From the NCBI GenBank assembly GCA_946407095.1, contig CAMJMR010000006.1, positions 1 through 64,000 on the forward strand: a stretch of 64,000 nucleotides of DNA, given 5' to 3'. Numbering within the stretch: the stretch's first letter is position 1; every line of letters begins with the position of its first letter. Source of the stretch: an uncultured Selenomonadales bacterium (GTDB taxonomy: Bacteria > Bacillota > Negativicutes > Selenomonadales > Selenomonadaceae). The notes below the pieces were generated by a model, which searched no databases, was not told the DNA's origin, and saw nothing but the letters and a program-made list of their open reading frames with translations. This document shows, piece after piece, positions 1 to 7,468 of this stretch. A program made the translations under genes and the position numbers.

Positions 1-55
1 AGTTGCCTACGGCAGATTTTGAGTCTGCTGCGTCTGCCAATTCCGCCACTTCGGC
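1..55 (-). tRNA. tRNA-Leu (CAA anticodon), 5' part only
   Basis: Reading the minus strand from position 55 gives GCCGAAGTGGCGGAATTGGC, the acceptor and D-arm of a class II tRNA-Leu. It continues to an anticodon stem GCAGA/TCTGC around loop CTCAAAA, which gives anticodon CAA. The variable arm, T arm and 3' acceptor strand lie beyond the left edge of the window, so the gene is truncated here by the window and not by mutation. Confidence 0.9.
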
Positions 56-114
56 ACGCGCTGAATATTAACACGCCTGCTTTAACTTGTCAACAAAAAT
101 TTTTAGGCTTCGGC

Positions 115-330
115 GGCGGCTCAATGGCTTTTGAGTTGGTTTACCTACTTTCTTTCACCGAGGAAAGAAAGTAGCAAAGAAACTCGCCACTGCGCGTGGG
201 GCGGATACCGACCGCGGACGAAACGCCCGCGTAACCCGAAGCCGTCTGTGCCGGCAAAAAAACTTCCATGTTTTTGTTGCCGGCGGCCGACATCCCTGTC
301 GGCCTCGTCCTCTGCAACTTGTTCCTCAAT
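115..330 (-). repeat. Degenerate MITE-like interspersed repeat, copy A
   Basis: This non-coding stretch between rpmA and tRNA-Leu matches the internal part of the MITE at 25339-25604. It shares the hairpin CTACTTTCTTTC / GAAAGAAAGTAG (146-175), the block around GTGCCGGCAAAAAAACTTCC and the GTTGCCGGCGGCC inverted repeat. Clear terminal repeats are missing. Its right edge abuts the rpmA stop codon. Related copies are at 14900-15160 and 56240-56345. The small reading frames in it are not genes. Confidence 0.7.
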
Positions 331-620
331 CAGGCTTGCTCGACGGCGTAGACGCTAATCCTGCGATTGTACTTGCCCATGCGCTCGAAAGCGACTTTGC
401 CCGCGATTTTCGCGAAAAGCGTATCGTCCTTGCCGCGCCCGACGTTGTGACCGGGGTGGAAATGCGTGCCGCGTTGACGAACCAGAATGCTGCCCGCCGT
501 CACGACGGTACCTGCCTGTTCCTTGACGCCCAAACGCTTCGATTCGCTGTCACGACCATTGCGCGTGGAGCTGACGCCCTTTTTGTGAGCGAAACGCTGT
601 AAATCAAACGTGAAGTTCAT
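330..620 (-). CDS. rpmA: 50S ribosomal protein L27
   Basis: This 96-residue protein is L27 of the large ribosomal subunit. The conserved [17 protein letters not shown] segment and [15 protein letters not shown] are clear. In front of them is a short extension ending FDLQRF, the type of N-terminal peptide that Bacillota remove with the Prp protease (cleavage expected between F10 and A11). The ATG overlaps the stop of the Prp-like gene upstream (ATGA), so the two are translationally coupled, and a GGAGGTG site precedes it. It is the last gene of the rplU operon; a MITE-like repeat starts right at its stop codon. Confidence 0.97.
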   Translation of the reverse strand: MNFTFDLQRFAHKKGVSSTRNGRDSESKRLGVKEQAGTVVTAGSILVRQRGTHFHPGHNVGRGKDDTLFAKIAGKVAFERMGKYNRRISVYAVEQA

Positions 621-1375
621 TTAAGTTTCACCTCCGTGGAAATTTCATTGACTCGAATGACTTGCGGAGCTTGCCTTTCGATTTCGCGCAGACCTATCAG
701 CAAAGTTTGAAAGACCGCCTCGGTAACATCGTCGGGCGCGTCTTCCAACTCGACGGACGCCTTGCGGAAACTTTTTTCGATTTTCGCGGCGCGTTTCAGA
801 TAATCCTTGACGCAGGCGACGACCGCCTTTGTCAACGCCCAAACGCTCGCGCGATAAATGTCAAACTCGTCGACCGTCTTGCCTTTGCGTTCGCGAATCG
901 AAAAGCCGCAGATGTTGCCGTCCGCCGCCCGAAAAATATCTGCGCGGATTCGGACTTGCTTGACGGTCAATTCGGGCAAGGGTTGGGGCGGTGTCGGCTT
1001 CATTTTGGCAAGCTTGCGGTGAAGATTCGCCTCGGCCGCCGCGTCCAGCTTAATCGTGTTGATTTTGATGACTTGCGGCGCAACCTTCTCGACGCCGCGC
1101 AGTCCCGTCAGCATGACTTGAAAGACCGCCTCCGTCAAATCGTCGGGGGCTTCTTTCAGCTCGACGCCCAAGCCGCCGTGCTCGTTGTTTTCGGCCGCCG
1201 CCTCGCGATTCAGATACTGCCTTATGCCCAAATACGCCGCAGACGATAAAGCCGACACTTCAGCGCAACGGACGTTGTAGCCGTGACCGCGCGCGCCATT
1301 GCGCTCGCTGTGCCCGCGCAGGACGAACCCGACCGTCTTGCCGTCGCTCTGCGTGTAAATCTCCGCGTCAATCAT
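617..1375 (-). CDS. prp: Ribosomal-processing cysteine protease Prp, tandem fusion with a degenerate second domain
   Basis: Prp removes the N-terminal extension of L27 in Bacillota. The family is normally about 110 residues with a catalytic His in a GH motif and a Cys in a CAxVSxL motif. This protein has 252 residues and two such domains. Domain 1 (about 1-115) keeps RGH with His22 and VRCAEVSAL with Cys37. Domain 2 (about 138-250) has the same fold signature, down to the shared [13 protein letters not shown] / [12 protein letters not shown] block, but reads RER and IYRASVWAL at the two sites, so both catalytic residues are gone. A proline-rich linker (PTPPQPLP) joins them. It sits between rplU and rpmA, the usual Prp place, and its stop overlaps the rpmA start. 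I infer that domain 1 is the protease and domain 2 a regulatory or substrate-holding pseudo-protease. Confidence 0.85.
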   Translation of the reverse strand: MIDAEIYTQSDGKTVGFVLRGHSERNGARGHGYNVRCAEVSALSSAAYLGIRQYLNREAAAENNEHGGLGVELKEAPDDLTEAVFQVMLTGLRGVEKVAPQVIKINTIKLDAAAEANLHRKLAKMKPTPPQPLPELTVKQVRIRADIFRAADGNICGFSIRERKGKTVDEFDIYRASVWALTKAVVACVKDYLKRAAKIEKSFRKASVELEDAPDDVTEAVFQTLLIGLREIERQAPQVIRVNEISTEVKLK

Positions 1376-1378
1376 TGC

Positions 1379-1690
1379 TTAAGCCTCGATTTTTTCAATC
1401 TTGACTTTCGTGAAAGGTTGGCGATGACCTTGGCGGCGGCGGTAGTTTGTCTTGTGCTTGTACTTGAAAATGCGAATCTTGGGGCCTTTGCCGTTCTTTA
1501 CGACGCTGGCCGTGACCTTCGCGCCTTCGACAAGCGGACGACCGAATTTAATTTCCTCGCCCTCGCCGACTGCCAAAACCTCCTCGAACGTGACCGAAGA
1601 ACCCTCCTCGGCGTCAAGCTTTTCGATGATGACTTCGCTGCCCTCGGCGACTTTGTACTGCTTGCCGCCGGTTTTGATGATTGCGTACAA
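1379..1690 (-). CDS. rplU: 50S ribosomal protein L21
   Basis: L21 of the large ribosomal subunit, about 103 residues. The N-terminus [13 protein letters not shown] and the C-terminal [21 protein letters not shown] block are diagnostic. A longer frame is open up to 1801, but it runs back through the promoter. I chose the TTG at 1690 because a GGAGGTG site lies six bases upstream and it gives the family-typical start. It is the first gene of the rplU-prp-rpmA operon. Confidence 0.95.
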   Translation of the reverse strand: MYAIIKTGGKQYKVAEGSEVIIEKLDAEEGSSVTFEEVLAVGEGEEIKFGRPLVEGAKVTASVVKNGKGPKIRIFKYKHKTNYRRRQGHRQPFTKVKIEKIEA

Positions 1691-1766
1691 CCTGAACACC
1701 TCCATGCGGATGAACTCGCCGACTTCGGTACGGAACTTGCCCGATTTAAAACCTGCGTCGAGCGGC
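1691..1766 (-). promoter_or_regulatory. rplU 5' leader (candidate L21 leader)
   Basis: About 75 bases lie between the inferred transcription start and the rplU start. Bacillota rplU operons often carry an autoregulatory L21 leader RNA in this place. I see no decisive fold by eye, so this assignment rests on position only. Confidence 0.3.
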
Positions 1767-1772
1767 GCGCCT

Positions 1773-1801
1773 AACATAGCATAAAAAATTTTGCCTGTCA
1801 A
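1773..1801 (-). promoter_or_regulatory. Promoter of the rplU operon
   Basis: On the minus strand TTGACA (1801-1796) is followed by a 17-base spacer and TATGTT (1778-1773). This near-consensus promoter explains why the upstream extension of the rplU reading frame is not translated. Confidence 0.75.
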
Positions 1802-1883
1802 AAAATTTTTTGGAGGCTTGAGTTACCTTCACGCCCAAAACTTTTCAGACGACGGCTTTATAATCTGCGCGGGAGGGGTCGTT

Positions 1884-1940
1884 ATGAAAAAATTTTTGGC
1901 GGCAGGCTTGGCGGCAAGCATGTTGTTCACGACGAACTTA
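1884..1940 (+). pseudogene. Severed signal peptide of the carboxymuconolactone-decarboxylase-like gene
   Basis: An ATG behind GGGAGGGG starts MKKFLAAGLAASMLFTTNL, a typical Sec signal peptide. It ends where the insertion sequence begins. If the IS and one TA copy (855 bp) are removed, the frame runs on as ITAEAAT and then into the MEKGKAVK start of the gene at 2817, giving a complete signal peptide with an AEA or EAA cleavage site. As it stands, reading through the IS adds only a few residues before a stop. A TATAAT box lies at 1859-1864. Confidence 0.75.
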
Positions 1941-2793
1941 GGGACTGTTGGTAAATTAAAAATGAATAGAGGCAGAGGCAAGTAAAACAAAATTGAGAAA
2001 GCAGACAGCCAATTTGTCATAACGAGTAGCGATGTGGCGATAATTCTTAATGCGTTGAAAAAAACGCTCGACTAGATTACGTCGTTTGTATAGTTCAGCG
2101 TCAAAGGCGTGTTTCACCTTGAAGTTGACTTTATCAGGAATACAGATTTGCACTCCGCGTTCGTCAAGATAATTACGGATAGATTCGGAAGAATAAGCTT
2201 TATCGGCAAGAAGTGTTTTACCGACAAGCTCTACGTCGTCAAATAAATCAAAAACAGGTTCAGAGTCGTGAATGTGCCCGCCGGTTAAGACCACTTTCAG
2301 AAGTTGCATTCTCTCGTTGATAAGGACATGGACTTTGGTAGTCTTGCCGCCGCGCGACACTCCTATTGCTTGGTTTTTCAGTGCGGAGCACGCACTCTGA
2401 TGCACTTTGCAAAACGTCGAATCTATTTCAAGTAAAGTCGTTGTCTGTGCGTCTGTATTGACTAAGCGCAATAACAATTCAAACAAACCATTTTCACACC
2501 AAAGACGAAATTTGTGGTAAATGCTATTCCAATTGCCGTAGCAGGATGGTAAGTCTCGCCAACGAGAGCCACTACGCAATATCCATAAGATACCATTAAA
2601 AACCTTACGAGGATTAAGCGACGGGCGTCCCACTTTCTTCGGTTTCTCAAACAAACATTTTATTCGATTCCATTGAGCCTCGCTTAATTCTTTGTGATAC
2701 AATAAGTCTGACATAGGCATTTCACTTCTTTCGAACTTATTGTATCAAAGATTTGCTTATGTTTTTTCTTTATTCGACTTTACCAACAGCCTC
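1941..2793 (-). mobile_element. IS5-family insertion sequence (IS427-like), 853 bp, complete
   Basis: The ends are imperfect inverted repeats: GGGACTGTTGGTAAATT at the left and, read inward, GAGGCTGTTGGTAAAGT at the right. The flanks give a 2-bp target duplication TA (1939-1940 and 2794-2795), usual for the IS427 group. One intact transposase gene fills it. It has split an exported protein's signal peptide from its mature domain. The MITE at 25339-25604 has the same ends. Confidence 0.9.
1956..2720 (-). CDS. IS5-family transposase
   Basis: DDE transposase of 254 residues in a single uninterrupted frame. The N-terminus has the YHKELSEAQWNRIKCLFEKP and GRPSLNPRKVFNGILWILRSG region of this family. 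The catalytic triad is readable as D in LLEIDSTFCKVHQ, D in LLADKAYSS and E in NLVERFFQRIKNYRHIATRY, the last being the Y-(2)-R-(3)-E-(6)-K signature area. The frame is intact, so the element is probably active and could also mobilise the MITE relatives with matching ends. Confidence 0.93.
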   Translation of the reverse strand: MPMSDLLYHKELSEAQWNRIKCLFEKPKKVGRPSLNPRKVFNGILWILRSGSRWRDLPSCYGNWNSIYHKFRLWCENGLFELLLRLVNTDAQTTTLLEIDSTFCKVHQSACSALKNQAIGVSRGGKTTKVHVLINERMQLLKVVLTGGHIHDSEPVFDLFDDVELVGKTLLADKAYSSESIRNYLDERGVQICIPDKVNFKVKHAFDAELYKRRNLVERFFQRIKNYRHIATRYDKLAVCFLNFVLLASASIHF

Positions 2794-2816
2794 TAATCAC
2801 AGCGGAGGCGGCAACT

Positions 2817-3509
2817 ATGGAAAAAGGCAAGGCAGTAAAAATCGTGCAGACGGCTGGACGCGACGCGCTCGGAGACTTCGCGCCCGAATTCGCCCGCTAC
2901 AACGACGACATTCTTTTTGGCGAAGTGTGGAGCCGTAACGACATTCTCAACCTGCACGACAGGAGTATCGTCACGATTTGCGCGTTGGTCGGCAGCGGCG
3001 TCATAACCGACGCTTTGAAGTACCACATCACCACGGCGAAGAAAAACGGCGTCACTCGCGACGAAATGGTCGAAATCATAACGCAGCTCGGCTTCTACGC
3101 GGGTTGGCCTAAGGCTTGGGCGGTCTTCCCCATGGCGAAGGCGGTTTACGGCGACGACGCCGCGCAGACTTTCGACAACGTCGGCAAGAAAATCAAACAG
3201 GACGCCGGCAGGAAGAGCCTCGGAGACTTCGCGCCCGAATTCGCCCGCTACAACGACGACATTCTTTTCGGCGAAGTGTGGAGCCGCAACAATATCCTTT
3301 CCGTTCACTCGCGCAGTATCGTCACGGTCTCGACGCTGGTCGGCGCAGGCATCTTCACTGACGCTTTAAAGCACCACCTCGCCGCCGCGAAGGCTAACGG
3401 CGTCACGAAAGCCGAAATGGTTGAAATCATAACGCAACTGGGTTTCTACGCGGGCTGGCCAAAGGCTTGGGCGGTCTTCCCCATGGCGAAGGAAGTTTAC
3501 GGCAATTGA
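2817..3509 (+). CDS. Tandem carboxymuconolactone decarboxylase-family protein (5' end cut by IS)
   Basis: The 230 residues hold two near-identical copies of an AhpD/CMD-like domain (about 10-110 and 125-228). Both contain GDFAPEFARYNDDILFGEVW and EIITQLGFYAGWPKAWAVF. Neither has the CxxC of AhpD peroxidases, so they resemble the gamma-carboxymuconolactone decarboxylase branch; the substrate is unknown. Before the IS insertion the protein had a signal peptide encoded at 1884-1940 and was exported. An ATG preceded by GGAGG eight bases upstream, just past the IS end, would now make a cytoplasmic form. The next gene, an exported flavoprotein, starts two bases after its stop, so the pair probably worked together outside the membrane. 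Confidence 0.85.
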   Translation: MEKGKAVKIVQTAGRDALGDFAPEFARYNDDILFGEVWSRNDILNLHDRSIVTICALVGSGVITDALKYHITTAKKNGVTRDEMVEIITQLGFYAGWPKAWAVFPMAKAVYGDDAAQTFDNVGKKIKQDAGRKSLGDFAPEFARYNDDILFGEVWSRNNILSVHSRSIVTVSTLVGAGIFTDALKHHLAAAKANGVTKAEMVEIITQLGFYAGWPKAWAVFPMAKEVYGN

Positions 3510-3511
3510 TT

Positions 3512-4189
3512 ATGAACAGGCGTGATTTTATAAAAGTCGTCGGGCTCGGCGCAGTGACGCTTTACCTTAGCGGTTGCGGCGCGGCGGCTGTCGACGGCGG
3601 CAAAAAGGAGAGTGAAGCCTCCGCGCAGAGCAGTGTGTCGGAGGGCAAGGCTATGAAAATCGTTTTGATTAACAGCAGTCCGCATTCGGAGGCGCAATCG
3701 ACTTCGCGCTATCTGGCTCAAAGATTCGTCGACGGCGCGAAGAGTGCCGGGCATGAAATTTTTATCTTCGACGCGGCGCACGAGGAAACGCATCCCTGCC
3801 AAGGCTGCGACCATTGCGGCATGGACGGCGATTGCGTTTTCAATGACGCCATTCAAACGAAACTTATGCCGAAAATGCTTGAAGCCGACTTGCTGGTTTT
3901 GGTGACGCCGCTTTACTACTACGGCATGAGCGCGCAGCTGAAAATCATCGTCGACAGATTTTATTCGCGAACGACGCGCCTCAACGGCAAGAAGTCAATG
4001 ATAATGGCGACGGCGTGGAATTCTGCCGATTGGACGATGGAGGCGTTGAAAACTCACTACGAAACGCTTGTGCGCTACATGAGCTGGCAGGACGTCGGTC
4101 AAGTGTGGGCTATCGGGTGCGGGACGCGCGCTATGGTGGAGCGTTCCGAATTCGGCGATATGGCATTCAAAATCGGCTCGGCTCTGTGA
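3512..4189 (+). CDS. Exported flavodoxin-like NAD(P)H/FMN reductase with Tat-lipoprotein signal
   Basis: The start MNRRDFIKVVGLGAVTLYLSGC combines a twin-arginine motif (RRDFIK) with a lipobox (LSGC), so the protein is expected to be exported folded and lipid-anchored. A low-complexity Ser/Glu linker follows. From about residue 48 there is a flavodoxin-like domain (MKIVLINSSPHSEAQSTSRY) with the cysteine cluster CQGCDHCGMDGDC and VTPLYYYGMSAQLKIIVDRF, as in the NADPH-dependent FMN reductase / iron-sulfur flavoprotein family. I chose the ATG at 3512 because it begins the Tat motif; longer versions overlap the upstream gene. It forms an operon with the carboxymuconolactone-type gene. Confidence 0.85.
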   Translation: MNRRDFIKVVGLGAVTLYLSGCGAAAVDGGKKESEASAQSSVSEGKAMKIVLINSSPHSEAQSTSRYLAQRFVDGAKSAGHEIFIFDAAHEETHPCQGCDHCGMDGDCVFNDAIQTKLMPKMLEADLLVLVTPLYYYGMSAQLKIIVDRFYSRTTRLNGKKSMIMATAWNSADWTMEALKTHYETLVRYMSWQDVGQVWAIGCGTRAMVERSEFGDMAFKIGSAL

Positions 4190-4307
4190 TAATTAGGAAT
4201 GAAACCCAAAGGCGGGCTCGAAAGTCGGGCTCGTCTTTTTCTTTGCGCGAAGGATATTTTTCGGCGGCGTGGAAAGTTCAAATCACTTAATAAAAGGAGA
4301 AATGTCT

Positions 4308-5045
4308 ATGAAGACTTTCAACGTTGAGATTCTGGCTAATGAGGCGGTTGCCGAAAATATTTTCCGCTTGACGGTCGACGCGCCCGAACTTGCCGCGCAG
4401 GCTAAGGCAGGGCAATTCGTTCACGTCAAAATTTCGGATGAATTCACGTTGCGGCGTCCGTTCGGCGTGGCTTCGACGGCGGGCGGCAAAGTCAAAATTT
4501 TTTATCGGCTGGTCGGACGCGGCACGGAATTTTTATCGCGACGGAAGGCTGGTGAACGCTTGAACATTTTGGGCGCGCTCGGCAACGGCTACACCCCTCG
4601 CGAAGGCAAAATCCTTTTGGTCGGCGGCGGCATGGGTTTAGCCCCCTTGCTCTGCGCGGCCGAACAATTTTCGTCCGATGTGCTGATGGGCGGGCGCAAT
4701 GCCGGCGAAGTTGACTTTTGGCAAGCGGAATTCAATCCTTGCGCCGAAGAAATTTTTTTGACGACCGACGACGGCTCTGTCGGCAAATACGGCTTCGTCA
4801 CGGACGCCCTGCCCGATGTCTTGGCGAAAAAAAATTACGCGGCTGTCCTGACGTGCGGCCCCGAAATTATGATGCGCGGCGTGGCGAAACTTGCCGCCGA
4901 GAAAAATATTCCTTGCGAGGTCTCCTTTGAAAAGCGCATGGCTTGCGGCTTGGGCGCGTGCTTGAGCTGTTCGATTGACACCGTCAACGGGCGCAGGAAG
5001 GTTTGCAAGGACGGTCCCATTTTCGACGCGAAAGAGGTCTTTTAA
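4308..5045 (+). CDS. pyrK: Dihydroorotate dehydrogenase B electron-transfer subunit
   Basis: PyrK passes electrons from PyrD to NAD through FAD and a 2Fe-2S cluster. This 245-residue protein has the FAD-binding RRPFGV motif (about residue 49), the nucleotide-binding GGGMGLAPL, and a C-terminal cluster-binding CGLGACLSC with a further Cys in RRKVCKDGP. The second of two close ATGs (4308) has the better distance from AAAGGAG. The partner pyrD lies three genes downstream; a radical SAM gene begins immediately after this stop codon. Confidence 0.93.
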   Translation: MKTFNVEILANEAVAENIFRLTVDAPELAAQAKAGQFVHVKISDEFTLRRPFGVASTAGGKVKIFYRLVGRGTEFLSRRKAGERLNILGALGNGYTPREGKILLVGGGMGLAPLLCAAEQFSSDVLMGGRNAGEVDFWQAEFNPCAEEIFLTTDDGSVGKYGFVTDALPDVLAKKNYAAVLTCGPEIMMRGVAKLAAEKNIPCEVSFEKRMACGLGACLSCSIDTVNGRRKVCKDGPIFDAKEVF

Positions 5046-5936
5046 ATGAATCCGCTGATTCGTACCGTTGAAGTCAAAAGCGTCTTCACGAAGTCCAACC
5101 TGCCCGTCTGCGACTACGCCGTCAATCCCTACGTCGGCTGCACGCACGCCTGCAAGTATTGTTACGCTTGCTTCATGAAAAAATTCACGGGGCACACCGA
5201 AGAGTGGGGCACCTTCCTCGACGTAAAGCTTTGGAACGCCGTCAAGAACCCGCAACGCTACGCGGGCAAAAGTTTCTTCATGAGCTCCGTCACTGACCCT
5301 TACAACCCGCAAGAGGAAATTTATCGGCGCACGCGCACCTTTCTCGAAACTTTTCAAGGCGTCGACATTCATTTGAGCTTGCAGACGAAATCCGATTTGA
5401 TTCTGCGCGATTTGGACTTGATTAAGACGTTCAAGCACATTCGCGTCGGCTTCAGCATAAACACCCTCGACGAAGGCTTCAAGGACGACATGGACAACGC
5501 CGTTTCCATTGCGCGCAGGCTGGCGGCGATGAAAACCTTGCACGAGGCTGGGATTAGGACGACGTGTTTCATTTCGCCGATTTTCCCCGGCATTACCGAC
5601 GTTCCCGCGATAATCGACGCGGCGAAGGATTTTTGCAATTTGGTCTGGCTGGAGAACTTAAATCTGCGCGGAAACTTCAAGCCGAAAATTTTCGCCTACA
5701 TCAAAGAAAAATATCCGCAACTGTTGCCGCTCTACGAAGAAATTTATTATCGCAAGAATCGGCGGTATTGGTCGCAGCTCAACGACGCTGTTGCCGCCTA
5801 CGCCGCGAAAAATCATTTGGAGTACGTGCGCAACCGTGACGACTTGCAAAGGGACTTCGACGCGCCGCCCGTCATAGTCAATTTCTTTTTCCACGAGCAG
5901 ATTAAAAAGACGGCAAGTGCCACTTACGGAGGGTGA
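5046..5936 (+). CDS. Radical SAM protein, spore-photolyase-like family
   Basis: The 296-residue protein has the radical SAM cluster motif CTHACKYC at residues 32-39 in the context NPYVGCTHACKYCYACFMKKF, typical of the SPL-related (Rv2578c-like) radical SAM family. Further on are SSVTDPYNPQE and the LSLQTKSDLILRDLDL strand. The true substrate is unknown; these proteins are annotated as DNA-repair-photolyase-like on homology only. The gene starts directly after the pyrK stop and ends six bases before the next start, so it is co-transcribed with the pyrimidine genes. Confidence 0.85.
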   Translation: MNPLIRTVEVKSVFTKSNLPVCDYAVNPYVGCTHACKYCYACFMKKFTGHTEEWGTFLDVKLWNAVKNPQRYAGKSFFMSSVTDPYNPQEEIYRRTRTFLETFQGVDIHLSLQTKSDLILRDLDLIKTFKHIRVGFSINTLDEGFKDDMDNAVSIARRLAAMKTLHEAGIRTTCFISPIFPGITDVPAIIDAAKDFCNLVWLENLNLRGNFKPKIFAYIKEKYPQLLPLYEEIYYRKNRRYWSQLNDAVAAYAAKNHLEYVRNRDDLQRDFDAPPVIVNFFFHEQIKKTASATYGG

Positions 5937-5941
5937 GACGA

Positions 5942-6490
5942 TTGGCTAATTTTTCATTCCTTGCCGACAAGCCCGAATACCGCGCCTTCTCAAAGGACTG
6001 CATAGACGCGGAGGAGGCGTTTCAGAATTCGTTCGATTCGTGCGTCAAGCTGGTGCGAACGGCTCTGGACGCGGCCGTCAAATGGGCTTACGCCAACGAC
6101 AAAACTTTATCGGCGCAACGAAAAAATTTCCCCGCCGACAAAAAAGATAATCTTTACGACTTGATTGCCAATGCGACGTTCGAGCGGGCTGTCGGCAAAG
6201 ATTTGGCGGGCAAGCTTCACTACTGCCGCAAGGCCGGCAACGCCGCGATTCACAACGAGCGAGAATTTTCGGCGCAAGAGGCGGTCACTTGCCTTAGCAA
6301 CCTTTTCGACTTCGTGCAGTGGCTTGACAAGCGTTACGGCAAAAATTTCAAGCCGCGCGCCTTTAACCCCGAAGACGTGCCCGCGAAGGACTCGACGTTG
6401 AAAAAATTCCTTAAGGGTGTCGGCTTGGTGGCGGTCGGCGTCATCGGAACGCTTGCCGCGAAAATTCTTGCCGACAAAAACAAATCGTGA
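5942..6490 (+). CDS. DUF4145-like protein with C-terminal membrane segment
   Basis: About 182 residues. The start is taken as TTG at 5942, nine bases after GGAGG, giving MANFSFLADKPEY. The middle resembles DUF4145 (a helical domain also found at the N-terminus of type I restriction HsdR subunits): YRAFSKDCIDAEEAF, the SCVKLVRTALDAAVKW helix and KLHYCRKAGNAAIHN. The end, GVGLVAVGVIGTLAAKIL, is a likely transmembrane helix. The function is unknown. It lies between the radical SAM gene and pyrD in the same operon. Confidence 0.65.
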   Translation: MANFSFLADKPEYRAFSKDCIDAEEAFQNSFDSCVKLVRTALDAAVKWAYANDKTLSAQRKNFPADKKDNLYDLIANATFERAVGKDLAGKLHYCRKAGNAAIHNEREFSAQEAVTCLSNLFDFVQWLDKRYGKNFKPRAFNPEDVPAKDSTLKKFLKGVGLVAVGVIGTLAAKILADKNKS

Positions 6491-6500
6491 GGTATAGCAC

Positions 6501-7409
6501 ATGAGCGAACTTTTGCAAACAGAACTTTGCGGCATCAAACTCAACACGCCGATTTTCGCCGCGTCGGGCACGTTTGGTTTCGGAGAGGAATTTGAAAATT
6601 TCGTAGACCTTAAACGACTCGGCGGCGTCATGGTAAAGTGTATCACGCTCAAGCCGCGCAGAGGCAATGACGGCATCCGAATCACGGAGACGCCTTCGGG
6701 TATGCTGAACGCTATCGGCTTGGAGAATCCCGGCGTCGAAACTTTCTTGACGAAAATTTTGCCGCGCATTAAGGACAAAATGAACGTCGTCGTCAACGTG
6801 AGCGGCTCAAGCGTCGAAGATTACGGCGAGCTTGCAAGAATGCTTGACGTCGACGGAGTGGCGGCTATCGAGCTGAACATCTCTTGCCCGAACGTAAAGG
6901 ACGGCGGAATAATTTTCGGGACGGACGCGCGGCAAGCGGCTAAAGTCACGGCGGCGGCGAAGAAGGCAACAAAAAAGCCCGTCATCGTCAAGCTTAGCCC
7001 GAACGTCACGGACATCACGACGATAGCGCGGGCTTGCGAGGCGGCGGGCGCAGATTGCCTTTCGCTGATAAACACGCTGATGGGAATGGAAATAAACGTG
7101 CAAACTTGGCGAACCACGCTGGGAAACTTGACGGGCGGGCTGTCGGGCGGCGCGATTAAACCTGTGGCAGTGCGCATGGTTTGGCAAACGGCTCAAGCAG
7201 TCAACATTCCGATAATCGGCATGGGCGGCATCCGTTCGGCCGAGGACGCGGCAGAATTTTTCTTGGCGGGCGCGGCGGCGGTAGCGGTCGGCACTGCCAA
7301 TTTCGCTGAGCCGTCTGTCACTATGAAAATCGCTGATGACTTGGAAACTTATCTGCGCGGCTTTGGATTGAAAAATATTCGCGAGCTTGTCGGTAGACTT
7401 AAGACTTGA
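6501..7409 (+). CDS. pyrD: Dihydroorotate dehydrogenase, class 1B catalytic subunit
   Basis: PyrD oxidises dihydroorotate to orotate in pyrimidine synthesis. The 302 residues show FMN-barrel motifs PIFAASGTFGFGEEF, NAIGLENPG, NISCPNVKDGG (catalytic Cys typical of class 1), IVKLSPNVTD and IPIIGMGGIRSAEDA. Class 1B enzymes need PyrK, which is encoded in the same operon at 4308. The start has a GAGGT site 8 bases upstream. The operon ends at a hairpin with a T-run after 7425. Confidence 0.96.
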   Translation: MSELLQTELCGIKLNTPIFAASGTFGFGEEFENFVDLKRLGGVMVKCITLKPRRGNDGIRITETPSGMLNAIGLENPGVETFLTKILPRIKDKMNVVVNVSGSSVEDYGELARMLDVDGVAAIELNISCPNVKDGGIIFGTDARQAAKVTAAAKKATKKPVIVKLSPNVTDITTIARACEAAGADCLSLINTLMGMEINVQTWRTTLGNLTGGLSGGAIKPVAVRMVWQTAQAVNIPIIGMGGIRSAEDAAEFFLAGAAAVAVGTANFAEPSVTMKIADDLETYLRGFGLKNIRELVGRLKT

Positions 7410-7424
7410 CTTCAAACTTACTCG

Positions 7425-7468
7425 GCCTCCCGAAAATCGTTGTGACGGCGACGGACGGAGGCTTTTTT
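7425..7468 (+). terminator. Terminator after the pyr operon
   Basis: GCCTCC at 7425-7430 pairs with GGAGGC at 7457-7462, followed directly by TTTTTT. The T-run overlaps the stop codon of the convergent Hsp70-like gene. Confidence 0.6.

Noticed and set aside
131..358. Small Arg-rich frames over the first repeat
   Set aside because: The same sequence recurs as a non-coding interspersed repeat at other sites, and the frames are not preserved between copies.
4190..4260. Terminator between the flavoprotein gene and pyrK
   Set aside because: The CGGGCTCG copies are direct rather than inverted repeats, so no convincing stem forms before the T-run.
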